Shown here piece by piece: positions 48,401 through 62,512 of a DNA stretch of 64,000 nt. Where the stretch lies: positions 51,991,864 through 52,055,863 of the forward strand of contig OV121084.1 of NCBI GenBank assembly GCA_921293015.1, in the 5' to 3' direction. Source of the stretch: Phorcus lineatus (Eukaryota; Mollusca; Gastropoda; Trochida; Trochidae). Below the pieces are notes generated by a model. It did not search any database and was not told where the DNA came from. It worked only from the letters and a program-made list of their open reading frames with translations. The position numbers and the translations under genes were made by a program. Each line of letters begins with the position of its first letter. Position 1 is the first letter of the stretch.

Positions 48401-51400
48401 TCTAAACTTTTGGGATAAATTTATGAATGGACACCTGACGTATGTTTGATTTTAAACAAAAGAAAGTTATTTCATCTCATCCCAAAACCTAAATATTGTT
48501 AATGGTAGTCTACCGCTGACAGTTAAAAGGCCAACATTGCTTCCAACAATTCAGGCCTGAATATATCCTTATTGATTTTGGCTTAATACATCATTCATAA
48601 AGCTTTGCCCACGGCAAAGGGCTAAGAAGGCTTGTTGTGCAATTTGTGCAAGAGACATTAATGTTTCCTTAAATACAGCAGAGGGAGAATCACGTCCTAG
48701 CAAACTGGCAAACTTATGCAACATGGTTCCCACTGAGAAATGGTTCTATATAGACTCGAGCAATTACCTCCAATTAGTATAAAAGAAAGGGACAATGTCT
48801 GGCAGGATAACAAAGTCAAGTTTCATTTTTCCTGATGAATCTTATTTTCAACATGAAAAAGGTTTTAAAATATCATATATTTCCAATGAGATGTTCCCTC
48901 CTTTACTACTACAAGCATGTGGAGGGGTATTCAAACTTGAAAAACATAAAAATGTTTAAATATAAAGCGAAGATACATTTATAATGTTTCACAAAGGCTT
49001 ACTAAATCTGATGTAATTTCAAAACTGTTCAAGCTAACTGCATATAGGAGTTTTAAAATAAACATGAAGATTAAAGAATTCTGAATCTATGACTTGAAAC
49101 CAAACAATTAACGTTTTGTTGAATTCACATGTGCACTGGCAACTGATAGCAAGTAGTTTTGTTTTAAATGTTAATAGTTTTCTTATGTGATTTTTACCTT
49201 TATCATTCATATTCGAAGTTGAATAAAATTGTATTTGTTTTAGTTTCGTATTTCCATTTAAAATTCATCCTAATTTTTTTATCGTTTATCTTGTATAATA
49301 TCTTAACAGTGTAATTAGTTGTTTATAGTCTCTCATAACCTTTCTTACAGGGTGGCTCTACATTTTCATGTATTATTTGTTGAAATCAATTTTACTAAAT
49401 GGCTGAGGCAGAGACTCAAATAAAGAATCTGTCTATGCAATCGATATCATCGATGCTATTATCTAGAAGTACTGACTTTAGCTGAATGTTATTATACTAT
49501 TGCACATTCGTTCAAGTGCAGTGAGTTTATTTGGAGTTTAACACCACTTTCAAGAGAATTTCACTTATATCACAGCTGCTAGTATTATTGCAGGGAGAAA
49601 GCCCACAACACTGTTGTGGCTATGTATTGCGATGAAAATTGCGAGTATTTGGGTAGAAAAATTAAATTAACAATCTAAGTCTCAATCCAAAAAGGATGAC
49701 ATTATAAAATTTGGAGATTATTAGTATAAATGGTTCAGAACTTCTTGACAAAAGACGAAGAAGATTTCAGGTTGGACACCATGCCATGCCCATATTTGAG
49801 GGCGGATGAAGACCAAAATTTTAAAGTTTGGTTTCCCTGAAACAAAGATAGTATTCTGAAATGATGTCTGCCGGAGAATGTGCCCATCCATAACCCCATA
49901 TGACCTTATAGGCAAGATGAGCTAAAATAGGAAGTCTTAGAAAAAACAAATGGGCATTCAAAGGTTTAAAAAATGAAAATAATGTATTCACAACAACAAT
50001 GTTGTAACATTCAGGATAGTGAAAAAAATCTTTTTGAAAACTACCTTTTCATGAAAACCTGGCTCATATATTCAAGTTAGCATTATTTGATTGATTATTT
50101 AGAGAACAAATCCCATGAGAAACGAGAGACAAATGGCAAATTGATGGATCGTGTAAGTACAATGCAACTCAATCAATTTGATATTTGCATTCAAAACCAG
50201 AAAAGGCTTCACATGATGAAACTTCCCAAGAGGTATTCTGATGCTGCTTGTACTTAGTTCTCAAAGTTCACACTAGCAGTATTTATTCACCTGGAGTCAT
50301 TTCACAGAAAAATAACATTACTGGAAATGAAAATTACTCTCAGTTGTTTCTCAAACTACATATTTCTGGCATTTGAAAAGTTTCCATAGTAACCAACACT
50401 GAAAGATGATTTTGTATATGTCTTTGATTTCATATTTGAAATATGATGTTCTTTTGAGAATACATATGGCTGCCATTAGCTGATCAGGCCATGCTTATTT
50501 TTCTTTGCTAATTTGCGATAAAAGTTTCAATTTAAGAAATGTTTGATGGATGTAATCTTTGATTTCTATATAATATTAGTCATTGGGGTTGGGGAGAGAG
50601 GGGGGGTGGGGGGGGGGGGGGGGTGGGGGTGGGGGTGGCTATATATATTTCAAGAACAGCCAATATAATGACAAATATTGACAAATTATTCAAAACTGTA
50701 CCAAGCCTGTCATAGTCATAACAGTATATTTGGTTAATCACTGGAATGTGATTTAAAATGTTACATATTTACGTTTCAAAGACCTATGACTCTTTCAATA
50801 TCAACAATGTGACAAAGTCACTCCTATCAACTGTTGGTCTCTCCCAACTAAAACTGTTCATAACCAGTTAGCAAAAAAAAACTTCAGAAAGATTTGACCA
50901 ATATGTAATCAACATTACCAAAGCAACCTACAGATATGAAAACTTCAACTTGATTATATATTTACATAACAATAATGCCTGAACCTACATATATCAATGC
51001 AATATCATATCCCACTTCATCTCTCCCTGGAGGCTATGGCACCAAGGTGCCATCTGGTTGCTATGGAGACAGTTCCATATAAACCCATATTGTGCATGTA
51101 GAGTACACGCTAGACCTGCAGGGTGGGATGAATGGCAGTCATTACACTGGCAGTTGGTATGATTAAACAACTGCCCTATCCAGCTATTGATTCCATTACT
51201 AAACTCGAGGTGCTGCAACTAATGAATTGCTGATTTGCATTGCATGGCAGCCATTATAGAAACTGCTGCTTGGCATAAAGGCTGTTGCTGGGTTTTTGTT
51301 GTATGTATACACACCAGGCCAGGGCAAATATTGACAATAACTTTTTGACATGATTGGCTTTGAATTAAATCACCAGAATAAACGCTTCACATGTTTTTTT

Positions 51401-54400
51401 TTCTTCTGCTTACACTAGTTTTCAATAATAACTAACTAGATGATAAGCGCTCTTATGTTTTTGATGGAAATCTTAAATTTCAAAAGCAAATGCAAATAAA
51501 ACTTCAATTTAAGTCAAGATGGCAGGCATTTCAGAAACAGTAAGTTGGCACAGAACAAGAGCAGAGAATCCTTTAAAGGTTTATTTTATCATAAAGTCTG
51601 ACTAAGATAAGTGTTTATATTTTTGGGTCTGGGTCTGAATTTAGGTTATTTGACTACCGATGCCTACATGGAATAACAAACAACTTTAGGCACCAGTGGT
51701 TTTACATTTAACAGCCTACAACCTTTCATCAACATGGAATCATCCATTACTTGGTGCACTAATGGTTACAGTGAAAATAAGGTAGTATTCAAACTTGAGG
51801 TAACCCTCTCAAACTATTCAGCTAAGGGCCACGTAAGTGTTCTGGGTGCCTAATACAATACAGTGTTTCTATACGAGGGAGTCACGTGGTCTCCTGCCAA
51901 GAAATGAAACTTTTTATGTATTTTGGTTCAACAGTCTCTTGTTGTCTGTGAATTCAAATGGGAGAGCTATCATCAGAGCTTTATTCAGCAAAGGATCTGA
52001 ATGGACTGCTAAAACAAAGTGTTGCTCCCAGAGGGTTTCATAGCGTCCAGCACAAAGGAATGAAAGTTCATTGGTAAGTTATTTGGTTTTAAGGATATCA
52101 ATTGGTTGAGATTTCATGAGATTTTGCCCCAGCCTGTGATCAGTATTCCTTGAACTTTATATTTCTGATGAATGTAATGGGTCTTCCAAAATGTTTGATT
52201 CACCAAAATGATTCTTTAAACTAATCAGAATTGAAAAAGCTTTTAAAATATTGTTTACATTTAATTTGAAGAAGTATTTGTAACAAACATTACCATGTCC
52301 CTGCCAGAATCAAGAAAAAGCTAAAATGATGTAAACACATCAGACTTTCAACAGAGTAGTATGCTCTTTAGATTAATTCACTTTTCATTATCCTTATGAA
52401 AAAGGTACTCAATCCTGAGATGGCCCACAGAATAGACTCTGCGTCTGGAACTTAGTCTCGTAGCAACCTTCAAAATGTAGTCAAGGTCACCCAAATTGAC
52501 TAGTGTCTGTGTAGTTTTCTACTGAAGTATGATAGCAACCATGAAGACTCCGGGTGCTACGGTTCATGAGATATCATGCTTACAAGATTAACATTTTTGT
52601 TGTCAAAGTCTTGTAGTGATCTTAAAGATTGACTGATGTCTGCTTATTCCCCATAAGAAGACGGGTAACAATTTCAAAGACTCTTGGTACAGAAGTACAT
52701 TTGATATTGCGTTAACACGAAAAGGACTGCCACATGTATGTATACTGAGTTAAATACCATATTCCCTGCTCCACACTTTGCAGCAGTGGGGACAATAATC
52801 TTTTTTGGACGGGATTTTCTATCTTAAGTGTTTTATCTTTGATGTTCATGAGGGTGTATAAGAGTTCAAAGAGAAACCAAAACATAATATAGTAAAATTG
52901 GTTGTATAGACTTATTTAACACTGCATTTTTAAAAATGTGCAAGTTTAAAAAAAAATAATATTATGAAATCTTGCCTCCTTGAATAAGTTTTGCAAAAAT
53001 CAATGGAATCATCTGGTGCCCATTTTAAATAATTCTATGAATAAAAGAAATAACGACACACATATGGAATAAAAAATGATAAGAATAATCATCTAAAATA
53101 TACAATCAATATTTTTCTTTGTCATCATCATCATCATCATCATCATCATCAGAAGTGTATTCATCTTAATTCCTTAATCAAATCATGGAAATTATTGACT
53201 TTCATGATTCAGTGGCAGATCCAAGGGGTTAGCTGATCTATTGAGAAGACTTTAGGGTTAGAGTTATCTTATGTTTTTCACCTTACTTTGGTGGGTTTGT
53301 CGAGGCCGGGACGGGTCAAACCCAAAGATGCCACCCTGTGGATTTGCCACTGTATTTCATTACAGTCCAAGGATATTCAGTACTCACCATGATTTCTCTC
53401 TGGGAGTCTGCTTATCCTCCAAACGACAGACTTGTAGACATGCTCATACTTGGCAGTACCAACGGATGCCTCCATGATGGTCTGTGAGAGTGCCCCCTGT
53501 GTCATCATCGTCAGACGCTCCAAGCCTTTGATCTTACCTGGCTTTCGCGCCGCTGCTTTAAATGAGCCATATCCAAATCTCTTCTCGTATCGGAACAGGT
53601 AAATCCATGGTTCAGGGATAGGGAACCTGATTTCAATATCCTCACAGGGGAATTGTCCATGCTTCTTGCTGTTGGCATGGTATCCAGTCACTAACATATC
53701 ACACCGAATTTCAAAATGGTGGTCTTTCAGGATTTGCTGGACAGTCATTTGCAGCGGTAGTTCACGGTTTTCCTTTGGGCGCACACGGAATCTTAGAAGC
53801 TCAAACTGACATGCATCTAATGGATGAAATTTAAGAGTGTTTGTTTTTTCATATTCTTTCAAATCGACTGAGCAGTGAAACTCTGGTTCTTCAAATCTGA
53901 TCCAGTCCTCTGTTTTTACAGGAATGATGTCATGTCTGCCGACCACTTCTCTTCCTTTCCTTCTCCGATCATTCATGCCTATCTCACATGTTGGCATACC
54001 TGTTACAAATGCCAGAAAGAATACTCTTACCCTGGCTTTTTGTGTTTCAACATGCCCCTCTTTGTTAATCACAGCTCGGTATTCATCCCAAATCTCAGCC
54101 TGAACCTCATCCTTGTTGTATGTCAAGGTTTTTTCTCTATGTGCTTCAAGTAACATGAAGGCATTTTCAATTTCCCACACAAATGTCTTCAAATCATCTT
54201 TGCTTAAACTACCAAATTTCAACAGTTCAGATACCTGCGGTGCATGATCCAGAATCATTGTTGGTTTTGGCTTTCTGACAAAAGATGGTGTTATTCTCTC
54301 GGGCCTTATACCAACTCTTTCCCTATAGAATACATACTGAATCTTAACAGTGTGGATCTTCCCAAATTGATCAAACTGTTGCAGAGCCATTTCTGAAATA

Positions 54401-57213
54401 GAGTAGCAAGGCTGAAGAGGCAACTCCTGCATTGGATCGTTATCACTTTCATCATTGTATATCTTTAAAACTGGTCCATCCTTAAGTTTTCCAATTTTCA
54501 CAAATACAGTTTTCCAGAATCTGTTGCCAGCAAGCTTCTTCTTCGTAGGTTGCCTCAGCATCAACTTCCAGCCTTCTTTCTCATAGGGAGGATTGAAGTC
54601 CTCCAATGGGCCGAGCTTCTCCTCCTCCTCTGGAGTACTGCTCTCTGTGGACATACTCTGCATCATCTCTCGCTGGTCCCTCATCTTGGGAGGTTCCTCT
54701 TCCACTTGGAACTTTGCAAAGTTTTCTTCTGGGGGTGAGTCTCTATCAAAGGGGTTCTCTCTCATGGGCATTTGGGGAGACTTTGGTGGTTTAGGTGGAG
54801 GTGGTAGAGCAGGAGGTGGGCCTGATGAAATGGTTGAATGTGCAGCAGATTTTATCTCAAGCTTGAATGATTCTTTCTCATTGTCATCAAACTTGTCTAG
54901 ATTGTCGTAAGTCGAGTTGTTAAGTTGAGGATTGTTGGACACTAGGCCTTGACCTTCATCAGTCACATCGTCAGGATGTTCCCCGTCAACTATTGTCTTG
55001 AAAGGATCAAAGATGTCAGACCTTTCTCCTTCAACTGTTTCCTTGGCTGTAGCAGATGAGTCGAAAAGGAATTCTGCTGTTGCAGAAGGGGCAGGTTGGG
55101 AATCTGACATTCCAAAGCCATCATCATTAAGAAAGGGGTTGGCCTTCTTGGCCTCTGCAGCAATGTTCTCAAAACTTGCTGTAAGAAATGGATTTTTTGG
55201 TTTGGCATCAAGCTGATCAAATGCAGTATTTCCTGATGGAATATTGTCCACTGTGAAAAGATCATCTTGAAATGGATTAGCTGTTTGAGTGGTGGAGCTG
55301 CTGCCATCACCCCAAATGTCACCTGCAGGTGCTGAGGTTGAAGCATGTTTTTCAAAGAAATCATCATCAAAGTCCATGTTTTGTTGGAATGTTATTTCAG
55401 CTTTTGGCTGTTCCACCGGTAGAGGCTGATCACTTGATGTATCCATCATGAAAGGATTCTTTGAAGCAGTAGTAGTTTGTGGCGGGTCAAGATCTGTAAA
55501 TCCTTCATTTGACTCACCAAAGGCTTTTTCGCCAAAAGCATCCATAGGTTCTCCAAACCCACTAGATTGGTCTCCAAAGGCATTATCACCAAATGCATTA
55601 GATTTATCTTCAAAAGCCTTTGACTGATCACTTAGAGCTTTAGACTGAGCTCCAAACGGATCAGATTGATCACCAAAAGCTGCACTTTGGTCACTTATAG
55701 CAGGTTTTGATTCACCAAAGTCTCCTAAATCACCAAAACCTGTCTGATCACTAATTGTATCTTTCTGCCCAAAAGTGTCTGAGTCACCAAATGCAGATGT
55801 AGGGTTTGTACTACTTTCTACGGGAGGAACTGGTTTAGATCCAAATGGGTCCAGGTTATCCATGGGGATCTTATCTGATTTGTGCCTGTTACCAACAGAG
55901 CCCCATATTCCATCAACCTCTTCTTCATGAACTGTTCCAAAAGGATCAAAGCTCACACCTTTCTTTTTGGGAACTGGTACTTTAGGTTGCAGAATTCCTT
56001 CAGATTTGAAAGGGTTTGTAGAACCGCCACCCTGTTCCTGTTCCTTGCTGACCTGTTCTACTCCCCATTGAAGAAAGTCATCTACAAGACTTCGGGCAAG
56101 ATCAGACACGGCTGTGCTGTCTGGAACCATCTGATCCTGCTCATTGAGGAAGTCTTGGTCAAAGGAGAGAGGACTAGAGCACAATGATGACTGAGCACTG
56201 CTTTGGTTGGTTGAGCAACCCAGGAACCAGTCAGACATACCTGCATCTTGGGTTGTCACCTGAGTTTTCATAGGGGATGTTGGATGACTTAAGAAATCTC
56301 CAAGACCGAGAAGGTCTTCATTGACATAGACTTGACTTTGAGGCTGAACATTAATACTATCATCAGTTGAGGAAAGCCCTAAAAGATCTTCCTCTGCAGG
56401 AGTTGGAGGATGCGGAACTGTCCTCACTGGCTTTTCAAGGTCCAATACATCAGTTAGATTTTCTTGTTCCATACTGGATCTTCTACTGTTGTAGGGAGGT
56501 TGTGGTGAGCGACTAGGTGATTGCACTGGGGTTAATTTTAAATGAGGTAGGTCCTTGCCTGGATGGGCTATGAGAGCTGAAAGGTCATTACCATTTCCAT
56601 TTTCATTCAAATCAGTCAACATCAAATCTACTTCACACTCTTGTTGTTCATTTTCATCAAAAGAAAGACCTTCAGAATTATCAAACTGAGTCCACGAAAC
56701 TGAGGAATAGTCTTTAGAATCACGTTTCTCCTGCTTTGAAGGTGAAATTCGACCTGAAGGTGAGATTCTCCCTGTTGCCAATTTTCCTAAACTGCTTTGA
56801 GTTTTTAATACATTAGTCTTTATCCTATCCTGCATTTGCAGGAAAGCCTGCCAGTGTTCAGACTTTGATTTAACAGCATCATCAACTTTTTCATCGTCCG
56901 TTAATTCTTTAGTTAAACTTTCTCTAGAAGGGGACTTTGATGGAGACTTTGCCGGTGATTTTGAAGGAGACTTGTTCCGTTTATGTGCACCGTGTGATGC
57001 TCGAATAAGGAAGCCAAGACCTCGAGAACCCTTGACCTTCTTGAAGGGACTGCTACTTTTTGAATGTGCTCCTTTACTCTTGGGACTGTCTATTGCGTGC
57101 TTAGCTGCTGCAGCTTCACCTTTGTCAAACACTTCATCTCTGTTCTCTGTTGTGGTGGGGGAGTGGACATCGGGAACCAAGTTAGATGATTCATCCCAAG
57201 ATCCAGTGGACAT
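45480..57213 (-). CDS. Stonin / stoned-B family endocytic adaptor (two coding exons)
   Basis: Join 53388-57213 to 45480-45733: donor GTGAGT at 53387, acceptor CTTCAG ending 45734; 1359 codons. The ATG has an in-frame TAG 12 bases upstream. Stonins are clathrin/AP-2-linked sorting adaptors for synaptotagmin, acting at the plasma membrane and in synaptic vesicle recycling. The long N-terminus is disordered: SP-K repeats (81-99), WQAF (121) and WTQF (174) AP-2-type motifs, two DLLGL clathrin-box-like motifs (276, 300), six NPF motifs for EH domains (400, 586, 646, 674, 692, 820), four DPF motifs (423, 455, 518, 736), FDDDF (615), an FG-rich tract (474-573) and a proline run (799-816). The stonin homology domain follows (about 875-1060), then a mu-homology domain to the end. 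It is longer than vertebrate stonins (roughly 700-900 residues) and nearer to insect stoned B. Confidence 0.9.
49518..49630 (+). repeat. Degenerate SINE-like remnant of mollusc type
   Basis: Text GTGAGTTTATTTGGAGTTTA followed by ACACCACTTTCA and ATTTCACTTATATCAC recalls the very common mollusc interspersed repeat with GTGAGT, TTTAACGCC and ATTTCAGCTATAT strings. Identity is weak and boundaries are uncertain. Recognition is from memory, not from alignment. Confidence 0.35.
50585..50638. repeat. G-tract, potential G-quadruplex on the plus strand
   Basis: A nearly pure G run (longest uninterrupted run 15 bases) with single T/A interruptions. On the stonin pre-mRNA it is a C-tract, because the gene reads from the minus strand. 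Confidence 0.9.
53122..53151. repeat. Microsatellite (TCA)10
   Basis: Ten perfect TCA units in the stonin intron, about 235 bases downstream of the giant exon in gene direction. Confidence 0.95.
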
Positions 57214-57233
57214 TTCTAGACCAAGCTATCAAC
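57214..57233 (-). other. Stonin 5' UTR portion of the giant exon
   Basis: A strong acceptor (TTTTTGTTTGTTGCAG) ends at 57234 on the minus strand, leaving 20 non-coding bases before the ATG. At least one non-coding 5' exon must therefore lie further upstream. One candidate region is 59880-60120, which is GC-richer and has a GTAGGT donor on the minus strand at about 59893. Confidence 0.65.
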
Positions 57234-60200
57234 CTGCAACAAACAAAAACCAGTGAGTCTTATAATATAGATAATATAGACTGAATGGCAAGATACAACT
57301 CAAAACTGTGTTAAACTCATTTAAATTCAATTAATGTGAATATCTATAGTTTTGAAAATTAAAATTAGGAATATTCACTTCAACGTAATTCTAAGAGATT
57401 TCAAACAAACAAAACTGTTCGACAAAGTTGATGGCCTTTAACATTTCAGCAAATATGAGAAAAAAAATACCATTGACATCTGAATTATATTGATTGCAGT
57501 TAGATTTTTTCTCTTAAAGCAAAAGCTCTTAAGAAAAGATGAGTATCATAAGTAACTTCTGGTAAAAGAAAAATTTCCAATCCTCAAAATTTCCATAGCA
57601 ACTAACAGTACATAATATTTATCTCTTTAAAAACCTAGAGCAAAAGCTTTCGAGAACTGTCTAATAAACACTAATTTAATCTAAAAAAATGCTTTCTTGA
57701 AAGGCAAATACTGACAAGTAAAGTCATCGTAAAGAACCAGCTTGATTGGCAGAAATCATCCCAGGAGAATACCATTACGTCAAGGCTTGAAGGCAAGGAA
57801 AGAGAGAAGAACTACTTTTTAGAATTTATGAAGGTTTTCTGTACTTCTGTTGACACTAGCACCATATATGGTATGGAACACAAGCTTATATGCAAGTGCA
57901 CTGTAATGGTTTAGCATTCAAGGTTTTGTCTTGTCATGATATGGAATAAAAAGACATTTGCGTTTGGGCAAGATTATACTTGAAATGCATCTTGCTGGCT
58001 AATTGAAGAAAAAGCTTTACTTAGCAACTGCCTAACTTTATCACACATGGAAAGTTATAAGAAGAAGCACTTATTATTTTGTGTGTTATAAATGTGGTTA
58101 GGGGCGCTTATAGGGAGAGGGCTGATTGTGATATGGCATATGCAATGCATATGCAATGGATCAGTATCTTATTGATTATGGATATTCCTTGAAAAAATAA
58201 CCCCTTTTCTTGTAAATGACAGATGTCTATAGTCAGGAAACATCTGTCATGCCCTTCAAAGACGGAAAACTTCTAACATTCTAAAAGGAAAATGGTTTAG
58301 GATAGTTATAGATCTTATAACATCAAGTCTTATTAATCTATTTTGATTCGACAAATTTTGATTAGTAAAAATCATGTAAATCAGACCAATGAGCAATGTT
58401 CTAATGACACTACAAAACCAAACCTTTTCTACAAACATAAATATGCAAATATATCAAGTCTTAAAAAGACATTCTAATGTTACTTCGGAATGGAAATGTG
58501 ACTAACTTACGAAACGGACACTCGAGAATATATCTCGCTTAACAAGAGGCATATATGAGACATGACAACTAATGCAGTCATGAATATTTGATGAGACATC
58601 TTGCTGGCAACATCTCTGGTTTGGTCTGATATCACCAACCGTCATGTGAATTCATAGATCTATATAGGACACATGCCATGTCAATTTGTTTTGTTTTGAT
58701 CATCATTAGGATAAATGTCTGTTTGTTTATATGTTTTAAACAGAAATGAAGACCACTGAAACATTTGAACATACACCTTGTTATTTAAACACCTGCTTTT
58801 AAAGGTAATGATTATCAAACAAAGATCAAACAGTCATAAATATGATGTCTTCAGCTATATTTTAAACTATGTAAACTGAAATCTAAGAAATGATGATAAT
58901 AAAACGATGCGAGTAGATATGTAATAAACAAAGTGAAATATGTAAATATCGCTTCACAATTTCATGGAGATACATATATCTAGTGACTCATTTATAAATG
59001 ATATTAATTTCCTGTGTAAATAGGTAAATTTATCACTATTTACGGTCTTATGATCTGTTTGTATATGTTCAACATGATTTCACAACTTGTAAACAACAGA
59101 CTAGCTAATAAGATATTTAGTGAATCAATAAATATCTCATAAATATGGTAATAGAATTGTTTAAAACATATATCCCACTAAATTTATTCTGTGTCGACAG
59201 ATGTTACAAACATCACAAAACTGAGTATGCATCAGTAATACATCAACTATTACACTCCAACTAGTTTAAAGACAGCATTGTCCTCAATAGTACAGGAGGT
59301 AATCAAATATTTTGAAGTTCGTGTAAGTAACAAAATATGAATAGTGTATAATATTAAAAAATGTTCAAGATACGAACTCTGACGTGTATGAAGTTGGCAT
59401 AGATAGTAAGCTCAATTTAGGACACTTTTGTACGATTATTTAATCCAAAGACCTCATTTTGATTTCAAATGTTGCAAAATAAACATGATGTTTTCAATTA
59501 ACAATATAATTTTACACAAGTTGAACATGTCTAGAATATATCAATCATGTCTGTCATAGATAGCACAAATCATTGTATGAGAAATTTGTTTTTAGAAATG
59601 AATTAATCGGTCGTACAAAATTAATGTTCTAAATTCTATCGAAATTGCCTGTGCCATAAAACATCCAGTGTTAAATTGCCATGAAATCCTAAGAATCAAT
59701 ATATCTTATGATAATAACATATTCCCATGGGAAGACAACATATTCTCTGACCATGATGTCCTTGATAATAATCACAAAGTATGGCTATAGTCTGCTGATA
59801 ACACAGGAAATGCTCAGCCATAGGTTCCTAGTCAGCAGAATGTAGTAAACCTTCTGTAGACCACAACACCAGGGCATAGAGCTACCCACCTACCTCCCAG
59901 ACTAAAATCCTTGATCCTTGGAGGACCTTCTCATGCAGACGTTTTCAGTAAAGCTTGATGCAGATTCAGGGGAACCTACTGCCCAATATCATGTCCTCAG
60001 TCCTGTTAGGAAGTGGGCAGTGTTTATGACATTGCAACTCAATGTCATTTGCAGCTTACACTCTCAACCTTTATGGCAACGGGACCATGTTTCCCTTCGC
60101 CGGAACTCCTAACTGAGGCCTGGTTGGTCACATGACTTGTGATGCGAAGATTTGTGATAATCACTTATTTTAGAACGGGAGCAATTCGTATCAATGGGTA

Positions 60201-62371
60201 TCTCCGAGGATTCCTTCCAACAAGTTGCTAGGCCACTGACTGACAAATTGTTGGATCTGCTGATTCTATGATCAGTTTGATTTTAACTGAGGAGTAAAAT
60301 CCATATATATCGTCCAAGATGAGTTATCTTGCCACTTCATATTAGTCAATGGAGTGAAGATTTAAATCCAAGTTCAAACGTCTATGTCAATCCATCAAGT
60401 TAGAAGTAAATCATTTTGCTGATTGGTGTGGCCGACATTCTTTGGAATTGAAATTACCCTTTTCTCTGCATACCGTGGTTCTGCTTATAACGAGCATACT
60501 TCAGGCTTGCGGCAGAGCTTAGGTTGACGAGTAAGTCCAGAAAAATCAATAATGTTCACAGAACGTAGTCGATCCAGTCTCCCACACGGCCGGAGGTCTT
60601 CCAGAAGAAGGAAACAAGCTAACAGCTTACACTCATAAGTCTAATTAAAACCTTGACGAGATATGTTTGAAGTATGGGTAACACCTAGAGGTCAACAAAC
60701 AGTTTTAGATTTTGAATCCAAGAACACACTCACAAGGGAGAAGAAGCTTTATATTCTGAGGCTGCTATAAGATCTTCTGTATTGACATTTTCAAAGGGTC
60801 ACACCCAAGCACTGAAACTGAAGGATTTGGATTGCTTGCTCTGTTGACAAAAACTCCAGAAATATTCTAATGCTTATATATATAAGAGTTGCAAACGCAG
60901 AGGTTTTACCGTGACAGTTTTGAATCATCCAATTCTATTACAAATGCCACTAGAGATTTGAACAGCTGCGCGTCACATAATCATACTGAGATGTACCATT
61001 TGTAGTGAAAATACATTCAAATGGACAGAGTTGACACTATCTACCACCCTTACATAAACTGTACATCCATGTACACTCTTTGAAGAAATAATAAAGCAAG
61101 GAGATTGGGGAGATATATATCTTAGAGGCACGGATGCATTGACTTCAATTCAACTTCAAGCCTACCTTTATTGTCATATGATGGAGATTCATAGTGCCGA
61201 ACTTTCAGTTTCCTTCACTCAAAACAGACAAGAGTAAAAACTTCAAAACTGCAAACTTTATCATATAATCCATTGAACATACTCTCCCCAAGTCAGTGTC
61301 AATCAACTGTAAGCAAACCAGCTTATACTCCCATCTGAACAATGTAAATTAACACTTGCCTCTGAGCACCAATGGCAGTGATGTGAACCAAGTGGTAGCT
61401 AGGTGGTGTGCAGAGTATTGTGTACATTGATCAATAATGCATGTGTTATCTCTGTGTGGAGCTTTCAGAATGTCAAAAAATCATTGCCATCAGCAATGTA
61501 ATCTGAGTTAAGGTACTCATTGCCAAGTCAGCTAACTTGGAGATCAATCAATAGAAACAATACATTTCTCCTCCACAAATTGCTGACAAAACTGTCAACA
61601 AATATCCTCCTAAATCATATGGAAACCCAAATACAAAAATACACTTAACAAGTCAGAAACTTGTCCTACCTGAAACAAACATCCATTTCATTTCAATTTG
61701 ATGCTTACAAAATACCTTTTTTGTGTAAATGGGTTGTGTAAGTGTTACATTTTTGATTTTCTACACGAGTAAACTGTATAAACAAAAAGAAAACAATGTA
61801 ACATATGTCATCATCTCCCCAACAAATTATGACAATATCATCAGCTTATTACATCTACAAAGGGAAATAAACAAGGATCAATAAGTGACTATCAACTATC
61901 AAAGCGTGAAAAAAAAAGAAATAAGCTACAGTACTGTCATTATTAATTTGTCTTCTAGAAACTTATATAAGAGTACAGCCACCCCCACACCACCCACGCC
62001 ATCCTTTCAACCAGTAGGGTGAGTTAGCTTAGTACATGTTAAAACCGTGGAATATGCGGACATGATACAAGACAAAACTAGAAAAACAGGTCATTTATCA
62101 GCTTAAATGTGGCTTAAAACATAGCACATTCTATAGAAGAATGTTAGAATTACACTAAATATTTGAGCTATCGACACCAGCCCCACATTGCATCAATGAT
62201 AAGATTTAGCCCTGCCCTGTTCCCTAACCTCTTCCTTTTCAAGTCGAGGAAATGGTGTACAAATCCTAAATGGAATGTCTTCATGGTCTAAATGGCAAGA
62301 ATATAAATCTTTATAGTCAAATATTTGATGTATTTAAAATGATTTGAGGTATATTTCATCTCAATAATATC

Positions 62372-62512
62372 AATTATGAACTAAATCCAAAGTACCTCAA
62401 AAGATCAAAATAATAATTGTTAATGTCTTACTTTGGAAAATATATCAATGATGAACTAGAATTACCATATCCCAGAAGATCAAAATAATAATGTCTTACT
62501 TTGGAAAAGGTA
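62372..62512. repeat. Local duplication, unit about 85 bp
   Basis: The string AGATCAAAATAATAAT followed by GTCTTACTTTGGAAAA occurs twice. The second copy lacks a short stretch (TGTTAA) present in the first, and the preceding ATGAACTA text is also repeated. Confidence 0.75.

Larger units (their letters stand above)
45734..53387 (-). other. Stonin intron 7.65 kb, splitting the mu-homology domain
   Basis: Donor GTGAGTACT and acceptor TATCTTCAG are clear and the join preserves frame (HG|AYKSHLFVL). Retention would add only Glu-Tyr before a stop, removing the last 83 residues. The intron holds a G-run at 50585-50638, a (TCA)10 tract, a possible SINE remnant at 49518-49630 and otherwise AT-rich sequence. 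No nested gene was recognised. Confidence 0.8.

Noticed and set aside
51057..51070. X-box-like string GTTGCTATGGAGAC
   Set aside because: It lies deep in the stonin intron without other promoter features; likely chance.
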